Source: an uncultured Hyphomicrobiales bacterium (GTDB lineage Bacteria; Pseudomonadota; Alphaproteobacteria; Rhizobiales; Beijerinckiaceae). From it: DNA of 42,332 bases. Of the stretch, positions 26,726-34,729 are shown one piece after another; position 1 is the first letter of the stretch; each line of letters opens with the position of its first letter. The notes below the pieces were generated by a model. The model did no database searches. It was given only the letters and a program-made list of their open reading frames with translations, and was not told where the DNA came from. The position numbers were made by a program, and so were the translations under genes. The stretch covers positions 1 to 42,332 of the forward strand of contig CAIUPE010000073.1 in NCBI GenBank assembly GCA_903900975.1, read 5' to 3'.

Positions 26726-26753
26726 AAAAATCACCTGTCCATCAGGACAGGTG
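26726..26753 (-). terminator. Intrinsic terminator of cca with the stop codon in the loop
   Basis: On the minus strand CACCTGTCC-TGAT-GGACAGGTG forms a perfect 9-bp stem followed at once by ATTTTT. The loop contains the cca TGA (26744-26742), so the last codons of cca form the left arm. It would end the DUF1285-Nudix-DUF6111-cca unit. The same bases also match the lux-box-like motif, so a dual role is possible. Confidence 0.7.
26733..26752 (-). promoter_or_regulatory. Lux-box-like palindrome upstream of the 26668-19557 gene unit
   Basis: All 16 arm positions of ACCTGTCC-N4-GGACAGGT match, with ATCA as spacer on the plus strand. The centre is 74 bases before the GTG of the 90-residue gene that precedes moxR. 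A GATGAT -10-like hexamer lies at 26712-26707, about where a LuxR-type activated promoter would have it. A terminator reading is also strong here because a T-run follows. Confidence 0.45.
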
Positions 26754-27977
26754 CGCCAAGGCCATTGCCTCTGTCAAAATCATCGTCAACCGCTGAGGCT
26801 CCGAAGGGAAGTCGGCATCCATCCATAATTCCTCGGCGCGGCGAATAATCTCACCCAGCTCGGGCCCCGGCGCGATGCCCCGCTTGATTAAGATCTCGCC
26901 CGTAAAAGGCGAAACCGTAGGCGCTCCGCCAATGGCGGTAAACAGATCGGCGCTAATCCGATAGTTACGGCGGGCTGCTTCAATTCCCAGCGCTTCCAGA
27001 AGAGTCCTTCGCCCCATGCGAAACGCCATTTTGCGGATCGCCAAAGGGGTGAGCGGATGGTGTAGGCCTGCCAAACGGGTCAAAGCCTGCCCCAATTGCA
27101 TCAATCGATCGGTTTCGGCATTGGAGAGCCGCAGCCGTTCCTTCAACAAAAGGACGTCGTCAGGCTTGTGCACGCAAAGGGCGGCAAGCCGCAAAAGGGC
27201 ATCGGCGCCAGGATCGTGTTTGAGCAAAAGATCGAGCGCCTCGACATTGGCTGGCAAGCCTACAATCAGGTCAAAGATGCCTCGATTGGCCATGGCTTTG
27301 AGCACCGGAATCGTCTGACGCGCCAATAGCAATTTCAGCAATTCGGCTCTTACCCGCTCGGCAGAAAGCGATTGCAAGCCGCCTTTCTCATCCTCGACCG
27401 CTTTAAGGCCGAGCGTATCCAGCTTTCCATTCGCATAATCGGCCGAAAAGCGGAAAAAGCGTAAAATTCTGAGATAATCTTCCCGAATACGCTGATGGGC
27501 ATTGCCGATAAACCGGACCCGACGAAACAAAATGTCGTCCAGCCCACCAACATGGTCGGACACAACCCCTAAACTATCAGCGTAGAGAGCATTGATGGTA
27601 AAATCACGCCGAAGCGCGTCTTTCGAAAATTCTTTGCCGAAGCGAACAGTGGCCCGTCGGCCATCGGTTTCAATGTCCTCGCGCAGCGTCGTCACTTCGT
27701 AGCTATGGCCCTCAACGACCACTGTCACCGTGCCATGTTCAATGCCAGTCGGAATAGCGCGCATCCCGGCGCGCGTAACCCGGTCCATCACCATTTCGGG
27801 GAGTGCGGAGGTTGCCAAATCGATATCCGAGATCGGATAGCCGATCAGCGCATTGCGCACAGCCCCGCCGACGATCATAGCGCGGTCACCCTCAACCGCT
27901 AATACCTGCATTAGCCGGTGCAAACTGGGCTCCGCCAACGGACCCGTCATCACGATGCGACGGTTGGAAATACTCAT
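26742..27977 (-). CDS. cca: CCA tRNA nucleotidyltransferase
   Basis: The 411-residue class II nucleotidyltransferase adds or repairs the 3' CCA of tRNA. Visible are the active-site loop GGAVRN (37-42), the metal-binding DID (Asp51, Asp53), RRDFTINALYAD (motif near 132-143), DYLRILRFFRFSA (motif C/D region) and the RNA-binding helical C-terminal domain. Poly(A) polymerases of this family are similar, but the sequence reads as the alphaproteobacterial CCA type. The ATG overlaps the DUF6111 gene's TGA. The stop codon lies in the loop of its own terminator. Confidence 0.93.
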   Translation of the reverse strand: MSISNRRIVMTGPLAEPSLHRLMQVLAVEGDRAMIVGGAVRNALIGYPISDIDLATSALPEMVMDRVTRAGMRAIPTGIEHGTVTVVVEGHSYEVTTLREDIETDGRRATVRFGKEFSKDALRRDFTINALYADSLGVVSDHVGGLDDILFRRVRFIGNAHQRIREDYLRILRFFRFSADYANGKLDTLGLKAVEDEKGGLQSLSAERVRAELLKLLLARQTIPVLKAMANRGIFDLIVGLPANVEALDLLLKHDPGADALLRLAALCVHKPDDVLLLKERLRLSNAETDRLMQLGQALTRLAGLHHPLTPLAIRKMAFRMGRRTLLEALGIEAARRNYRISADLFTAIGGAPTVSPFTGEILIKRGIAPGPELGEIIRRAEELWMDADFPSEPQRLTMILTEAMALAHLS

Positions 27978-28231
27978 TTAAATCCGCCCGGAACAAATTC
28001 GCCATGATCAATATGGGCTGGCACATATGCCCCGAAATGACGCTCGGCAAACATGACCGATGCAACGAAAAACAAACCCACAGCAACCAATCCTGCGATC
28101 ACCAACATCAAAAAGGCACGGCTCCAATGCGCCGGATCAAACGCCGATCGTTGACCCAGTTTAAGCCATAGCGAAAACAGCACAAAGGGGACAAGGAATA
28201 AAAGGACGGTTTCAAAAGTAATCCGGATCAT
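27974..28231 (-). CDS. DUF6111-type small membrane protein
   Basis: The 85-residue protein has two predicted membrane helices (about 5-24 and 38-60) and a short tail (AERHFGAYVPAHIDHGEFVP). The sequence and position between a CoA-type Nudix gene and cca fit the alphaproteobacterial family DUF6111, whose function is unknown. It overlaps both neighbours by four bases (ATGA), so it is almost certainly translated with them. Confidence 0.8.
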   Translation of the reverse strand: MIRITFETVLLFLVPFVLFSLWLKLGQRSAFDPAHWSRAFLMLVIAGLVAVGLFFVASVMFAERHFGAYVPAHIDHGEFVPGGFK

Positions 28232-28890
28232 TCGCCATAAACCTTCTCGTAGAGGTTACGCAGAATGCCTGCCGTGATACCCCAGATATAATAATCGCCA
28301 TATGGCATCGCATAATAACGCCGCATTGCACCCCGCCATTCGCGCTCATGCGTTTCATGGCGTTTGGGATCCATCAAAAAACCAAGCGGGACTTCAAACG
28401 TGCTTGCTACCTCGCCAGGGTCAAGGGTGAGCCGATGTGCCGGATCAACCATCGCAACGACCGGGACAATACGAAATCCAGACGAAGAAAGATATGGATC
28501 GAGATAGCCGAGCGGGGCAATAAAGCGGCGATCCAACCCAATTTCTTCTTGGGCTTCCCGCAATGCGGTGTTTAACGGAGATTTGTCGGCGGCATCCATT
28601 TTGCCGCCGGGAAACGCAATCTGCCCCGCATGGTCTTTCATATGTTCCGCTCGACGCGTCAGCAAGATGCTTGCCCCAACCGGATGAGCGACGATTGGAA
28701 TAAGGACGGCCGCCGCGCGGTGCATAGCTCCGTCGAGCGGAGCCAACCTCCCGGCCAGATTATGATCGCCATGGCGAGGCGTTACCAATGGATCAAAGGA
28801 ATCCGGTGCCGGTGACGCCAGCAAACGCCCAACGGCCCGCTCGCTAAACGCCTCAGGTGTAATGGGCGTTAAAAGGTTCATTGTACTCAT
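28228..28890 (-). CDS. Nudix hydrolase, CoA pyrophosphatase type
   Basis: The 220-residue protein joins the CoA-pyrophosphatase motif LLTRRAEHMKDHAGQIAFPGG to the Nudix box, which continues as REAQEEIGL, the metal-binding helix. Enzymes of this group cleave CoA and acyl-CoA to 3'-phosphoadenosine 5'-phosphate and phosphopantetheine. The ATG at 28890 is preferred over an upstream TTG because it overlaps the DUF1285 gene's TGA as ATGA, like the other joints in this unit. Confidence 0.9.
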   Translation of the reverse strand: MSTMNLLTPITPEAFSERAVGRLLASPAPDSFDPLVTPRHGDHNLAGRLAPLDGAMHRAAAVLIPIVAHPVGASILLTRRAEHMKDHAGQIAFPGGKMDAADKSPLNTALREAQEEIGLDRRFIAPLGYLDPYLSSSGFRIVPVVAMVDPAHRLTLDPGEVASTFEVPLGFLMDPKRHETHEREWRGAMRRYYAMPYGDYYIWGITAGILRNLYEKVYGE

Positions 28891-29477
28891 AGCCAATCGG
28901 CAAGATGCGCAGCTTCGATCATCGGGAAAAAGGCACCATTCGAGGATATGCCAAACATAGGCACACCATCAACGTTACGCTCTTGGCCAAGCGCGGCCAG
29001 ATCGTAGAATACCGGTCGCGATACTTTGGCCCAAAGGTCACCCCTCACCCGTATATAAGGCTTCATGCCACCGGTTGGATCTTGCTCGAACCGGATCGGA
29101 TGCTCGGGCCCTGCCTGCACATCGTCGTCAACATTGGTCCGGAAGCTAAGGATAGGCCCCGTTGCGGCTTCCTCTACAGCCATGGCAACGGCTAAAAAGG
29201 GTGCGTCGTCCACGGTGATCCCGACCCTTTCAACCGGCGTCACCAAAACAAACCGTTCAGGGTCTTTTCGAAGGATCGAAGCAAATAATTTAACGAGCGC
29301 CGGACGACCAATCGGCGTGCCCATATAAAACCACGTGCCATCGGAGGCGATTCGCATATCGATCTCGCCACAATAGGCGGGATGCCAGAGATGAACGGGC
29401 GGCGGCCCCTTCGCAGCCACGCTTTTCGCGGTTACGGTTAAGCTATCAAGCGGCGGAACAGATGCGGGTTCAGACAT
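28887..29477 (-). CDS. DUF1285 domain-containing protein
   Basis: The 196-residue protein has the family pattern PVHLWHPAYCGEIDMRIASD, WFYMGTPIGRPALVKLFASI, VTPVERVGITVDDAPF and PIRFEQDPTGGMKPYIRVRG. DUF1285 proteins are common in alphaproteobacteria and have no established function. It is the first gene of a four-gene unit joined by ATGA overlaps, and no signal peptide is seen. Confidence 0.88.
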   Translation of the reverse strand: MSEPASVPPLDSLTVTAKSVAAKGPPPVHLWHPAYCGEIDMRIASDGTWFYMGTPIGRPALVKLFASILRKDPERFVLVTPVERVGITVDDAPFLAVAMAVEEAATGPILSFRTNVDDDVQAGPEHPIRFEQDPTGGMKPYIRVRGDLWAKVSRPVFYDLAALGQERNVDGVPMFGISSNGAFFPMIEAAHLADWL

Positions 29478-29552
29478 CCCCTGAATATAGGCATCCCGAA
29501 CCTTATGAGCAATCAGCTAGAGCGATTTTGCAGCAGGCATGAAAACCGTCCT

Positions 29553-29575
29553 CCGACCGACTAAAAGTCGGTCGG
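29553..29575 (-). terminator. Hairpin enclosing the mttB stop codon
   Basis: A perfect 9-bp stem (CCGACCGAC with GTCGGTCGG) has a five-base loop that contains the TAG stop of the methyltransferase gene. A TTTT run follows only after seven further bases, so termination would be imperfect. It lies at the end of the bmt-ASKHA-mttB cluster and may also protect the mRNA 3' end. Confidence 0.55.
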
Positions 29576-31096
29576 GGCTCCACCTTCCGCCCGACGCTTT
29601 TCAACAAAGGCATCCAATTCACCCTTGATGGTATCGTCCATGGGAGGCGGCGTGTAAGCGGCAAGGCGCTCTTTAAAGAGCCGGTTTGCCTTGTCATAGG
29701 CCGTCGGCGATCCAGCTTCTTGCCACGTCTCAAAATTTCGCCAATCCGATATCATCGGCGAGAAGAACGCATTGCGGTAGCGCGATTGGGTGTGTTCGCA
29801 CCCGAAGAAGTGACCACCCGGCCCCACTTCCTTCATCGCGTCAAAGCCCAAATCGTCGTCGGTAAAGGCGAGCGGGCGCATGAACTCGGCCAACATACCC
29901 AACAGATCGGCGTCGATCATCATCTTCTCGAAGGAAGCATGCAAGCCGCCTTCCATCCAGCCTGCCGCATGCATGATCAGATTGCCCCCACCCATGATAG
30001 CCCCCCATAGTGAGAAAACACTCTCATAGGCCGATTGGGCATCGATGGTATTGGCCGCGCAGGTATTCGACGAGCGATAGGGTAAGCCGTAGCGGCGGGC
30101 GAGTTGGCCGCCGATAATGGCCGATTTCATTTGCTCCGGCGTGCCAAAGGCTGGCGCGCCGGATTTCATGTCCACATTCGACGTAAACGCCCCGTAAACA
30201 AAGGGGGAGCCGGGCTTGCAGCTTTGAGCAAACACAAGGCCCGCCAAAGCCTCGGCATTTTGTTCCACAATCGCACCGGCAATCGTTACGGGGGCCATCG
30301 CGCCAGCGAGCGTAAAGGGCGTTAACACGACCGGTTGATTACGCTTTGTCATCTGGATGATGCCTTCCATCATCGGAATATCGAGACGAAGCGGTGAATT
30401 GGAGTTGATGATGGTGAAAACCGACGGCTCGCGGTCTAAGGTTGCATCATCAACGCCACGTGCAATCCGCACCATCTCGATCGCATCCAGATTGCGCTCA
30501 GCTCCCAGCGAATAGGCATGAATGGCTTTATCCGACAGCGTCAGCATATCGGAAAGCGCATCAAGATGGCGAACCGACGCATGAATATCGGCCGGCTCGA
30601 CCGGATAGCCACCCCACAGATGGACATTCTCAAGCGTTTGACCGAGCCGGAGCAAGTTTTGGTAATCTACCCGATTGCCGGGCCTGCGACCGCCATCGCG
30701 GTCAGCGGCATTCGGCGCACTGGCAACCGAGCAAAAGGCAACCGCATCGCCGCCAATTTGGAGGTTATTTTCTGGATTGCGAGCGTGAAGGGTGAATGTT
30801 TTGGGTGCAAGACCAATTTTGGATTCAACAAGCTGACGCGGGAAACGGACCCTGCCTGTCTCGTCATCAACAATCGCGCCTTCTTTTTTCAAGATCGCCC
30901 GCGCGCCAACATGGAGGACATCGATGCCCAATTCTTCGAGGACGCGTAAGGATTCATGATGAATGCGCTCAATTTGCTCGGGCGTTGCGAGTTCAACGGG
31001 CGCGAAGGGACGACGGGGCTGCGGAGCCCGGGGCGTCTTTCCAGCACGTTCTGCACGGCCAGCGCGACGGCGGCCACCTTCACTCATCAATTCCAT
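29561..31096 (-). CDS. Trimethylamine methyltransferase (MttB) superfamily protein, non-pyrrolysine
   Basis: The 511 residues cover the full MttB barrel after a basic N-terminal tail. Family segments seen are EQIERIHHESLRVLEELGIDV, RVDYQNLLRLGQTLENVHL, ANTIDAQSAYESVFSLWGAI and GGGNLIMHAAGWMEGG. The frame has no internal TAG, so it lacks pyrrolysine. Such members use quaternary amines (for example MtgB acts on glycine betaine) rather than trimethylamine, passing the methyl group to a corrinoid protein. AAGGAAAT precedes the ATG by about 8 bases. The neighbours bmt and an ASKHA activator support a corrinoid-dependent demethylation cluster, but no corrinoid-protein gene is adjacent. The substrate is inferred. 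Confidence 0.88.
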   Translation of the reverse strand: MELMSEGGRRRAGRAERAGKTPRAPQPRRPFAPVELATPEQIERIHHESLRVLEELGIDVLHVGARAILKKEGAIVDDETGRVRFPRQLVESKIGLAPKTFTLHARNPENNLQIGGDAVAFCSVASAPNAADRDGGRRPGNRVDYQNLLRLGQTLENVHLWGGYPVEPADIHASVRHLDALSDMLTLSDKAIHAYSLGAERNLDAIEMVRIARGVDDATLDREPSVFTIINSNSPLRLDIPMMEGIIQMTKRNQPVVLTPFTLAGAMAPVTIAGAIVEQNAEALAGLVFAQSCKPGSPFVYGAFTSNVDMKSGAPAFGTPEQMKSAIIGGQLARRYGLPYRSSNTCAANTIDAQSAYESVFSLWGAIMGGGNLIMHAAGWMEGGLHASFEKMMIDADLLGMLAEFMRPLAFTDDDLGFDAMKEVGPGGHFFGCEHTQSRYRNAFFSPMISDWRNFETWQEAGSPTAYDKANRLFKERLAAYTPPPMDDTIKGELDAFVEKRRAEGGAPTDF

Positions 31097-31225
31097 GGCG
31101 CAATTTCCTTGCCGAAAAACGGTTTTATCCGGTTCGAAACCTAAAGCGAGAAGCCGTTAGGTCAAAGCGGGATAAGCTTCTAAGGACATATGTTTTGTAG
31201 ATGACGGCATGAGTACACCATTGTT

Positions 31226-32863
31226 TCAATGATCGCGGCGCGCCCCTCGACGCACTCGGGCGGCATCGTTATTATCCACTAGGTCAATTTGTTCACCCAA
31301 CAATGGATAGCCAAGACGGCTATGCGGCAACCCCATTGCACCGATCTGTTCCAACTGAAAATCGGGGTCCAAGACGGTTTCGACAACCTTTGTCTCTCGG
31401 GCCATCTGAGCCATCGTCAGGCGGGCCGAACGGCTAAGCAAAGCCGCCCGTGCTCCGGCCAAGGCCGCATGTTCTAAAAATTCCACATGATCAATACGAC
31501 AATCGGGAAACAATCCAATAACCGCCGCGCGAACGGGATCAACCATGGCTCCCGGCCCGCCGGTTAGCACAACGCGCTCGATCACCCGGCCGCCTTGCCG
31601 TTTTTGCAAAATGCGAATGGCAGCCTGAACCGCAGCTTTGGCCATTTGAAGGGCGCGAATATCATGCTGGGTCATTGCAATACGCGGACCGCTCTCCTGC
31701 ACGAGGTAGGTCGACGAACGATATTCTTCACGGATTCGCGGGGTGCCGGAAGCCTTTACCGGATCAAAAGCACCGTCGCGGCCGATCAAACCTGACCACC
31801 GAAGCTCGGCCAAGGCGTCAATCAAACCTGAACTACAAAAGCCTCCCAGATCAAAATGCTCAATAGAGGCCGCAAAACCGGGCTCATCCGACCAAAGCGG
31901 TGACCCTATGACATGAAATCGAGGTTCAAAATTTACTGTATCAATGCGAATAGCGTCAATCGCACCCAGCATCGCATGACGCCCTGCTTCAATCTGAACG
32001 CCTTCGAGGGCAGAACCCGCAGGTGGTGCAGCGGCCAATAAATGCCCCCTCGTACCAAGCACAATCTCTGTGGTTGTGCCGATATCGATCAAAAGCGTCA
32101 TCGTGTCGTCGACACCAAGTCCTGCGCCATAGGCCGCTGCCAAACAATCGCTGCCAACATGTCCGCCCAATAATGGCAATATGTGGACCGAAGCACCCGG
32201 AGCCATGCGAAGCCCCAATTCTCTAGCCGGTATATCGATTGGCTCAGAAACAGCCCCGGTATAGGGTGCGCTACCGAGCTCGGATGGGTCCAGTCCCAGC
32301 AGCACATGATGGGTAACTGGCGAGGCAACCAATGCCGCATCCAACAGAGCCTCCGTGGTCAGACCGGCCTCATCGACTAATCCGCCAACGGCCCCGTTCA
32401 ACGACGAACGCAGCAAAGCGGTCATCTCGCCGTATCCACGTTCGGTACCTATGCCACAGGCGATCCGACTTATCTGATCGGCTCCGAACCGAATGAGGGG
32501 ATTAATGATCCGCCGTTGGGCGATGATGGTGCCCGTCGATAGATTATTAAGCTGAAGTTCGATCGAACTCGCGCCAACATCTATCGCAAGTCCCGCCGGC
32601 ACTAGCTGAACCTCGTCATAGACTGCTACAATCGTGCGATTATTTATCGCAACCGTAACCGTCCAGTTCCCTTGACGGAGTCGGCGCTGAAGGTATCGGA
32701 GAACTTCAAGTCCAATCTCAACGCCATCGATAGCGTATTGATCAGCCAAGGCCAAACTAAGTCGCCTCGCATCGCTAGCAGGATCATGTATATCGGGTTC
32801 CGCAACTTTAACTTTACAGTAGCGAATTACTTGATCGTCGTTACCCGTTAGATCGACTGTCAA
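31226..32863 (-). CDS. ASKHA-domain corrinoid activation protein (RamA/RACo-like, DUF4445) without ferredoxin domain
   Basis: This 545-residue protein matches the middle and ATP-binding ASKHA parts of reductive activators of corrinoid proteins: a linker domain (VKVAEPDIHDPASDARRL), LAIDVGASS, LLIDIGTTTEIVLG, VLTGGPGAM and HAALAGARAAL. Full-length members usually start with a 2Fe-2S ferredoxin domain; here the protein begins where that domain would end. A TGA lies about eight codons upstream in frame, so the domain is not encoded just before. The start is TTG in a TTGA overlap with the bmt stop; no Met precedes the conserved region. It probably reactivates cob(II)alamin of the unseen corrinoid partner using an external electron donor. 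Confidence 0.82.
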   Translation of the reverse strand: MTVDLTGNDDQVIRYCKVKVAEPDIHDPASDARRLSLALADQYAIDGVEIGLEVLRYLQRRLRQGNWTVTVAINNRTIVAVYDEVQLVPAGLAIDVGASSIELQLNNLSTGTIIAQRRIINPLIRFGADQISRIACGIGTERGYGEMTALLRSSLNGAVGGLVDEAGLTTEALLDAALVASPVTHHVLLGLDPSELGSAPYTGAVSEPIDIPARELGLRMAPGASVHILPLLGGHVGSDCLAAAYGAGLGVDDTMTLLIDIGTTTEIVLGTRGHLLAAAPPAGSALEGVQIEAGRHAMLGAIDAIRIDTVNFEPRFHVIGSPLWSDEPGFAASIEHFDLGGFCSSGLIDALAELRWSGLIGRDGAFDPVKASGTPRIREEYRSSTYLVQESGPRIAMTQHDIRALQMAKAAVQAAIRILQKRQGGRVIERVVLTGGPGAMVDPVRAAVIGLFPDCRIDHVEFLEHAALAGARAALLSRSARLTMAQMARETKVVETVLDPDFQLEQIGAMGLPHSRLGYPLLGEQIDLVDNNDAARVRRGARRDH

Positions 32864-33855
32864 TGGCGCCGCCGCGCACCGCGCCTCTCACCACCCTCGT
32901 TCTTCGAAGGCGGCGCTTGAAGCGGACCAAGCAATTGAATTATCTTATCTTCTTCCGGACGCCCCAGGGGCCTATGGGTATCGACCGCTGCTCGGATCGC
33001 AGCCAAGTGCTCAAATCCGGTGCCGCAACATCCACCAATGATTTGAGCGCCCGAGTCGACTGCCAAACAGGCATAGTCCCCCATTAATTTCGGTGTCCCC
33101 GAATAATGAATATGTTCACCAACAAAGTGCGGTATTCCCGCATTAGCCTTGGCAATGATCGGAATTCCAGCCTTTTTCGCACTCATACTTAGAATGCTTA
33201 TTACCAAATCGGACGCCCCAACACCACAATTGGCACCAATCGCCAATGGCTCCGGCGTTAACGTTTGAGCGAATTCAACAAGTCCTTCCGGAGTAATCCC
33301 CATCATTGTGCGGCCTGCCGTATCGAAACTGGCGGTAAAGGTATAACGCAGGCCAACCTGAATAGCGGCATGGGCAGCAGCTCGGATTTCTTCGAGCGAA
33401 GACATGGTCTCAATCCAAGCCACATCCGCACCGCCCTCTTTAAGTCCCTTCATTTGCTCGACAAAGACCTCAACAGCCTCCTCTTCCGTCAAAGGTCCAA
33501 GAGGGGCGAACAGATCACCCGTTGGGCCAACAGAACCCGCGACAACGACGGGCCGACCAGCCGTGTCTGCTACGGCGCGCGCAAGGCCCGCAGCGAGCGC
33601 GTTGATTTCGCGCGCCCGGTCTTGCATGCCGTGCAACATCAGGCGGCGCGTATTGGCCCCAAACGTATTGGTCAAAATAATATCTGCACCGGCATCGACA
33701 AAGCCTTGATGCAGAGCCTTAACCCGTTCTGGATGCTCAAAATTCCAAATTTCGGGCGCTTCGCCTGCCACCAAGCCCATTTCGAAAAGATTGGTACCTG
33801 TTGCACCATCGGCCAACAGCAACTTTCCGGACGACAAGAGTGAAGCAAGCATCAT
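32860..33855 (-). CDS. bmt: Betaine--homocysteine S-methyltransferase-like protein (Bmt)
   Basis: The 331-residue homocysteine-binding barrel has the zinc cysteines GANCGVG and GGCCGTGFEH, and the start LLLADGATGTNLFEMG. DILTNTFGAN-like sequence (ADIILTNTFGANTRRL) and ETMSSLEE are also present. Family members move a methyl group from betaine or a corrinoid to homocysteine. AAAGGAAA precedes the first of two adjacent ATG codons. It heads the leftward cluster with the ASKHA and MttB genes, so it may act as the methyl acceptor of a corrinoid relay rather than a true direct BHMT. Confidence 0.88.
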   Translation of the reverse strand: MMLASLLSSGKLLLADGATGTNLFEMGLVAGEAPEIWNFEHPERVKALHQGFVDAGADIILTNTFGANTRRLMLHGMQDRAREINALAAGLARAVADTAGRPVVVAGSVGPTGDLFAPLGPLTEEEAVEVFVEQMKGLKEGGADVAWIETMSSLEEIRAAAHAAIQVGLRYTFTASFDTAGRTMMGITPEGLVEFAQTLTPEPLAIGANCGVGASDLVISILSMSAKKAGIPIIAKANAGIPHFVGEHIHYSGTPKLMGDYACLAVDSGAQIIGGCCGTGFEHLAAIRAAVDTHRPLGRPEEDKIIQLLGPLQAPPSKNEGGERRGARRRH

Positions 33856-33995
33856 TAATTTCCTTTGTATCCGCCTATGGCATTATCTAGGCACTCTCTT
33901 GAAAGCCGCCAAGGAAAAAAGGCTATTTCCATTGAAAATAAATTCACCCTACTGCCGACCATCCCCACAAAAACGCTGCCCATCGAGCAATTTCT

Positions 33996-34025
33996 TTGAC
34001 CGAACACATCGAGATAGCTTAGCAT
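33996..34025 (+). promoter_or_regulatory. Candidate promoter of the 34052 gene
   Basis: TTGACC (33996-34001) and TAGCAT (34020-34025) are 18 bases apart and lie 27 bases before the ATG, with AAGGAT as ribosome-binding site between. The remaining divergent spacer back to bmt (33856-33995) shows no riboswitch pattern I recognise. Pattern match only. Confidence 0.35.
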
Positions 34026-34051
34026 AGCGGGGCAATAAGGATATCAAAGCT

Positions 34052-34711
34052 ATGGACGATAAATCGCTTTATTCTCAGAATGTTAGTCCAAATTCGACCA
34101 AGGAATTGGACTTCATGGAATGCGTACGTCGTGCCCGGATAGAAAAAGCCGAAAAGACGGGAATATCAGCAGATTTACGCGCCGCCGAACGTTCTCACCT
34201 TGAGCGTTTGAATAATCAACTAAGGCCGATTTTAGAGCAACTCCCTCGCGATGCAGATGTATTTAACCATGGCGTCGTTCCAGGAGAACGCCCCCGCTTT
34301 TATGTCGATATGATTTCCTTCGTTGAAATGGGCCGCGACCGTCGAACTTTCAGATTTTTGATGGATTCAAAAACGGGCCGCCAATTACTAGGTGAAAGCG
34401 AAGATATTTCTGTTATGGCCGGTGCAGTTACTCAATACTTGGCCAAAAGACTTGTTGAACGAGAAGGCGAGCTTGAACGCGCAATATGGTTTGAACCCAT
34501 CGAAACGAATGAGGCAACTAAACCGCTTGAACTAGGTATATCATCGCCGATCACCGCAATGCCGGTGATTACTGAAATACATCGACCCTATAGATTTCGT
34601 ATTTTTCTTGCATTTTTAATTGGAATAGTCGCGGGTATTGCTGCGATCTACATCGGTAGCCATTGGGATGGTTTCGTTTCATCGGAAATAATCCGGTCTT
34701 TATTTTCATAA
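34052..34711 (+). CDS. Hypothetical protein with one C-terminal membrane helix
   Basis: This 219-residue protein is charged and helical at first (FMECVRRARIEKAEKTG, residues 21-37). A compact region follows (RPRFYVDMISFVEMGRDRRTFRFLMDSKTG, 80-109), then a linker and a single membrane helix (about 183-202) near the C-terminus. The topology suggests a tail-anchored cytoplasmic domain. The ATG has AAGGAT upstream and a plausible promoter. It converges on the metallophosphoesterase gene (18-base gap). I do not recognise the family. Confidence 0.72.
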   Translation: MDDKSLYSQNVSPNSTKELDFMECVRRARIEKAEKTGISADLRAAERSHLERLNNQLRPILEQLPRDADVFNHGVVPGERPRFYVDMISFVEMGRDRRTFRFLMDSKTGRQLLGESEDISVMAGAVTQYLAKRLVEREGELERAIWFEPIETNEATKPLELGISSPITAMPVITEIHRPYRFRIFLAFLIGIVAGIAAIYIGSHWDGFVSSEIIRSLFS

Positions 34712-34729
34712 AGCCCCGATGACCTTTAT

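Noticed and set aside
29561-29563. TAG codon in an mttB-family gene read as pyrrolysine
   Set aside because: The TAG is at the normal C-terminal end, and readthrough would reach another stop within about 20 codons. Pyrrolysine in true MttB lies inside the barrel, where this gene has no TAG.
31130-31145. tRNA-like T-arm (ggttcgaaacc) between the ASKHA and mttB genes
   Set aside because: The flanking bases do not form a 5-bp T-stem, and no acceptor or anticodon arms are found. It is just a short palindrome.
33856-34051. SAM-II or cobalamin riboswitch before bmt
   Set aside because: The leader is short (well under 200 bases to the divergent gene), and I could not find the conserved loops of either riboswitch.
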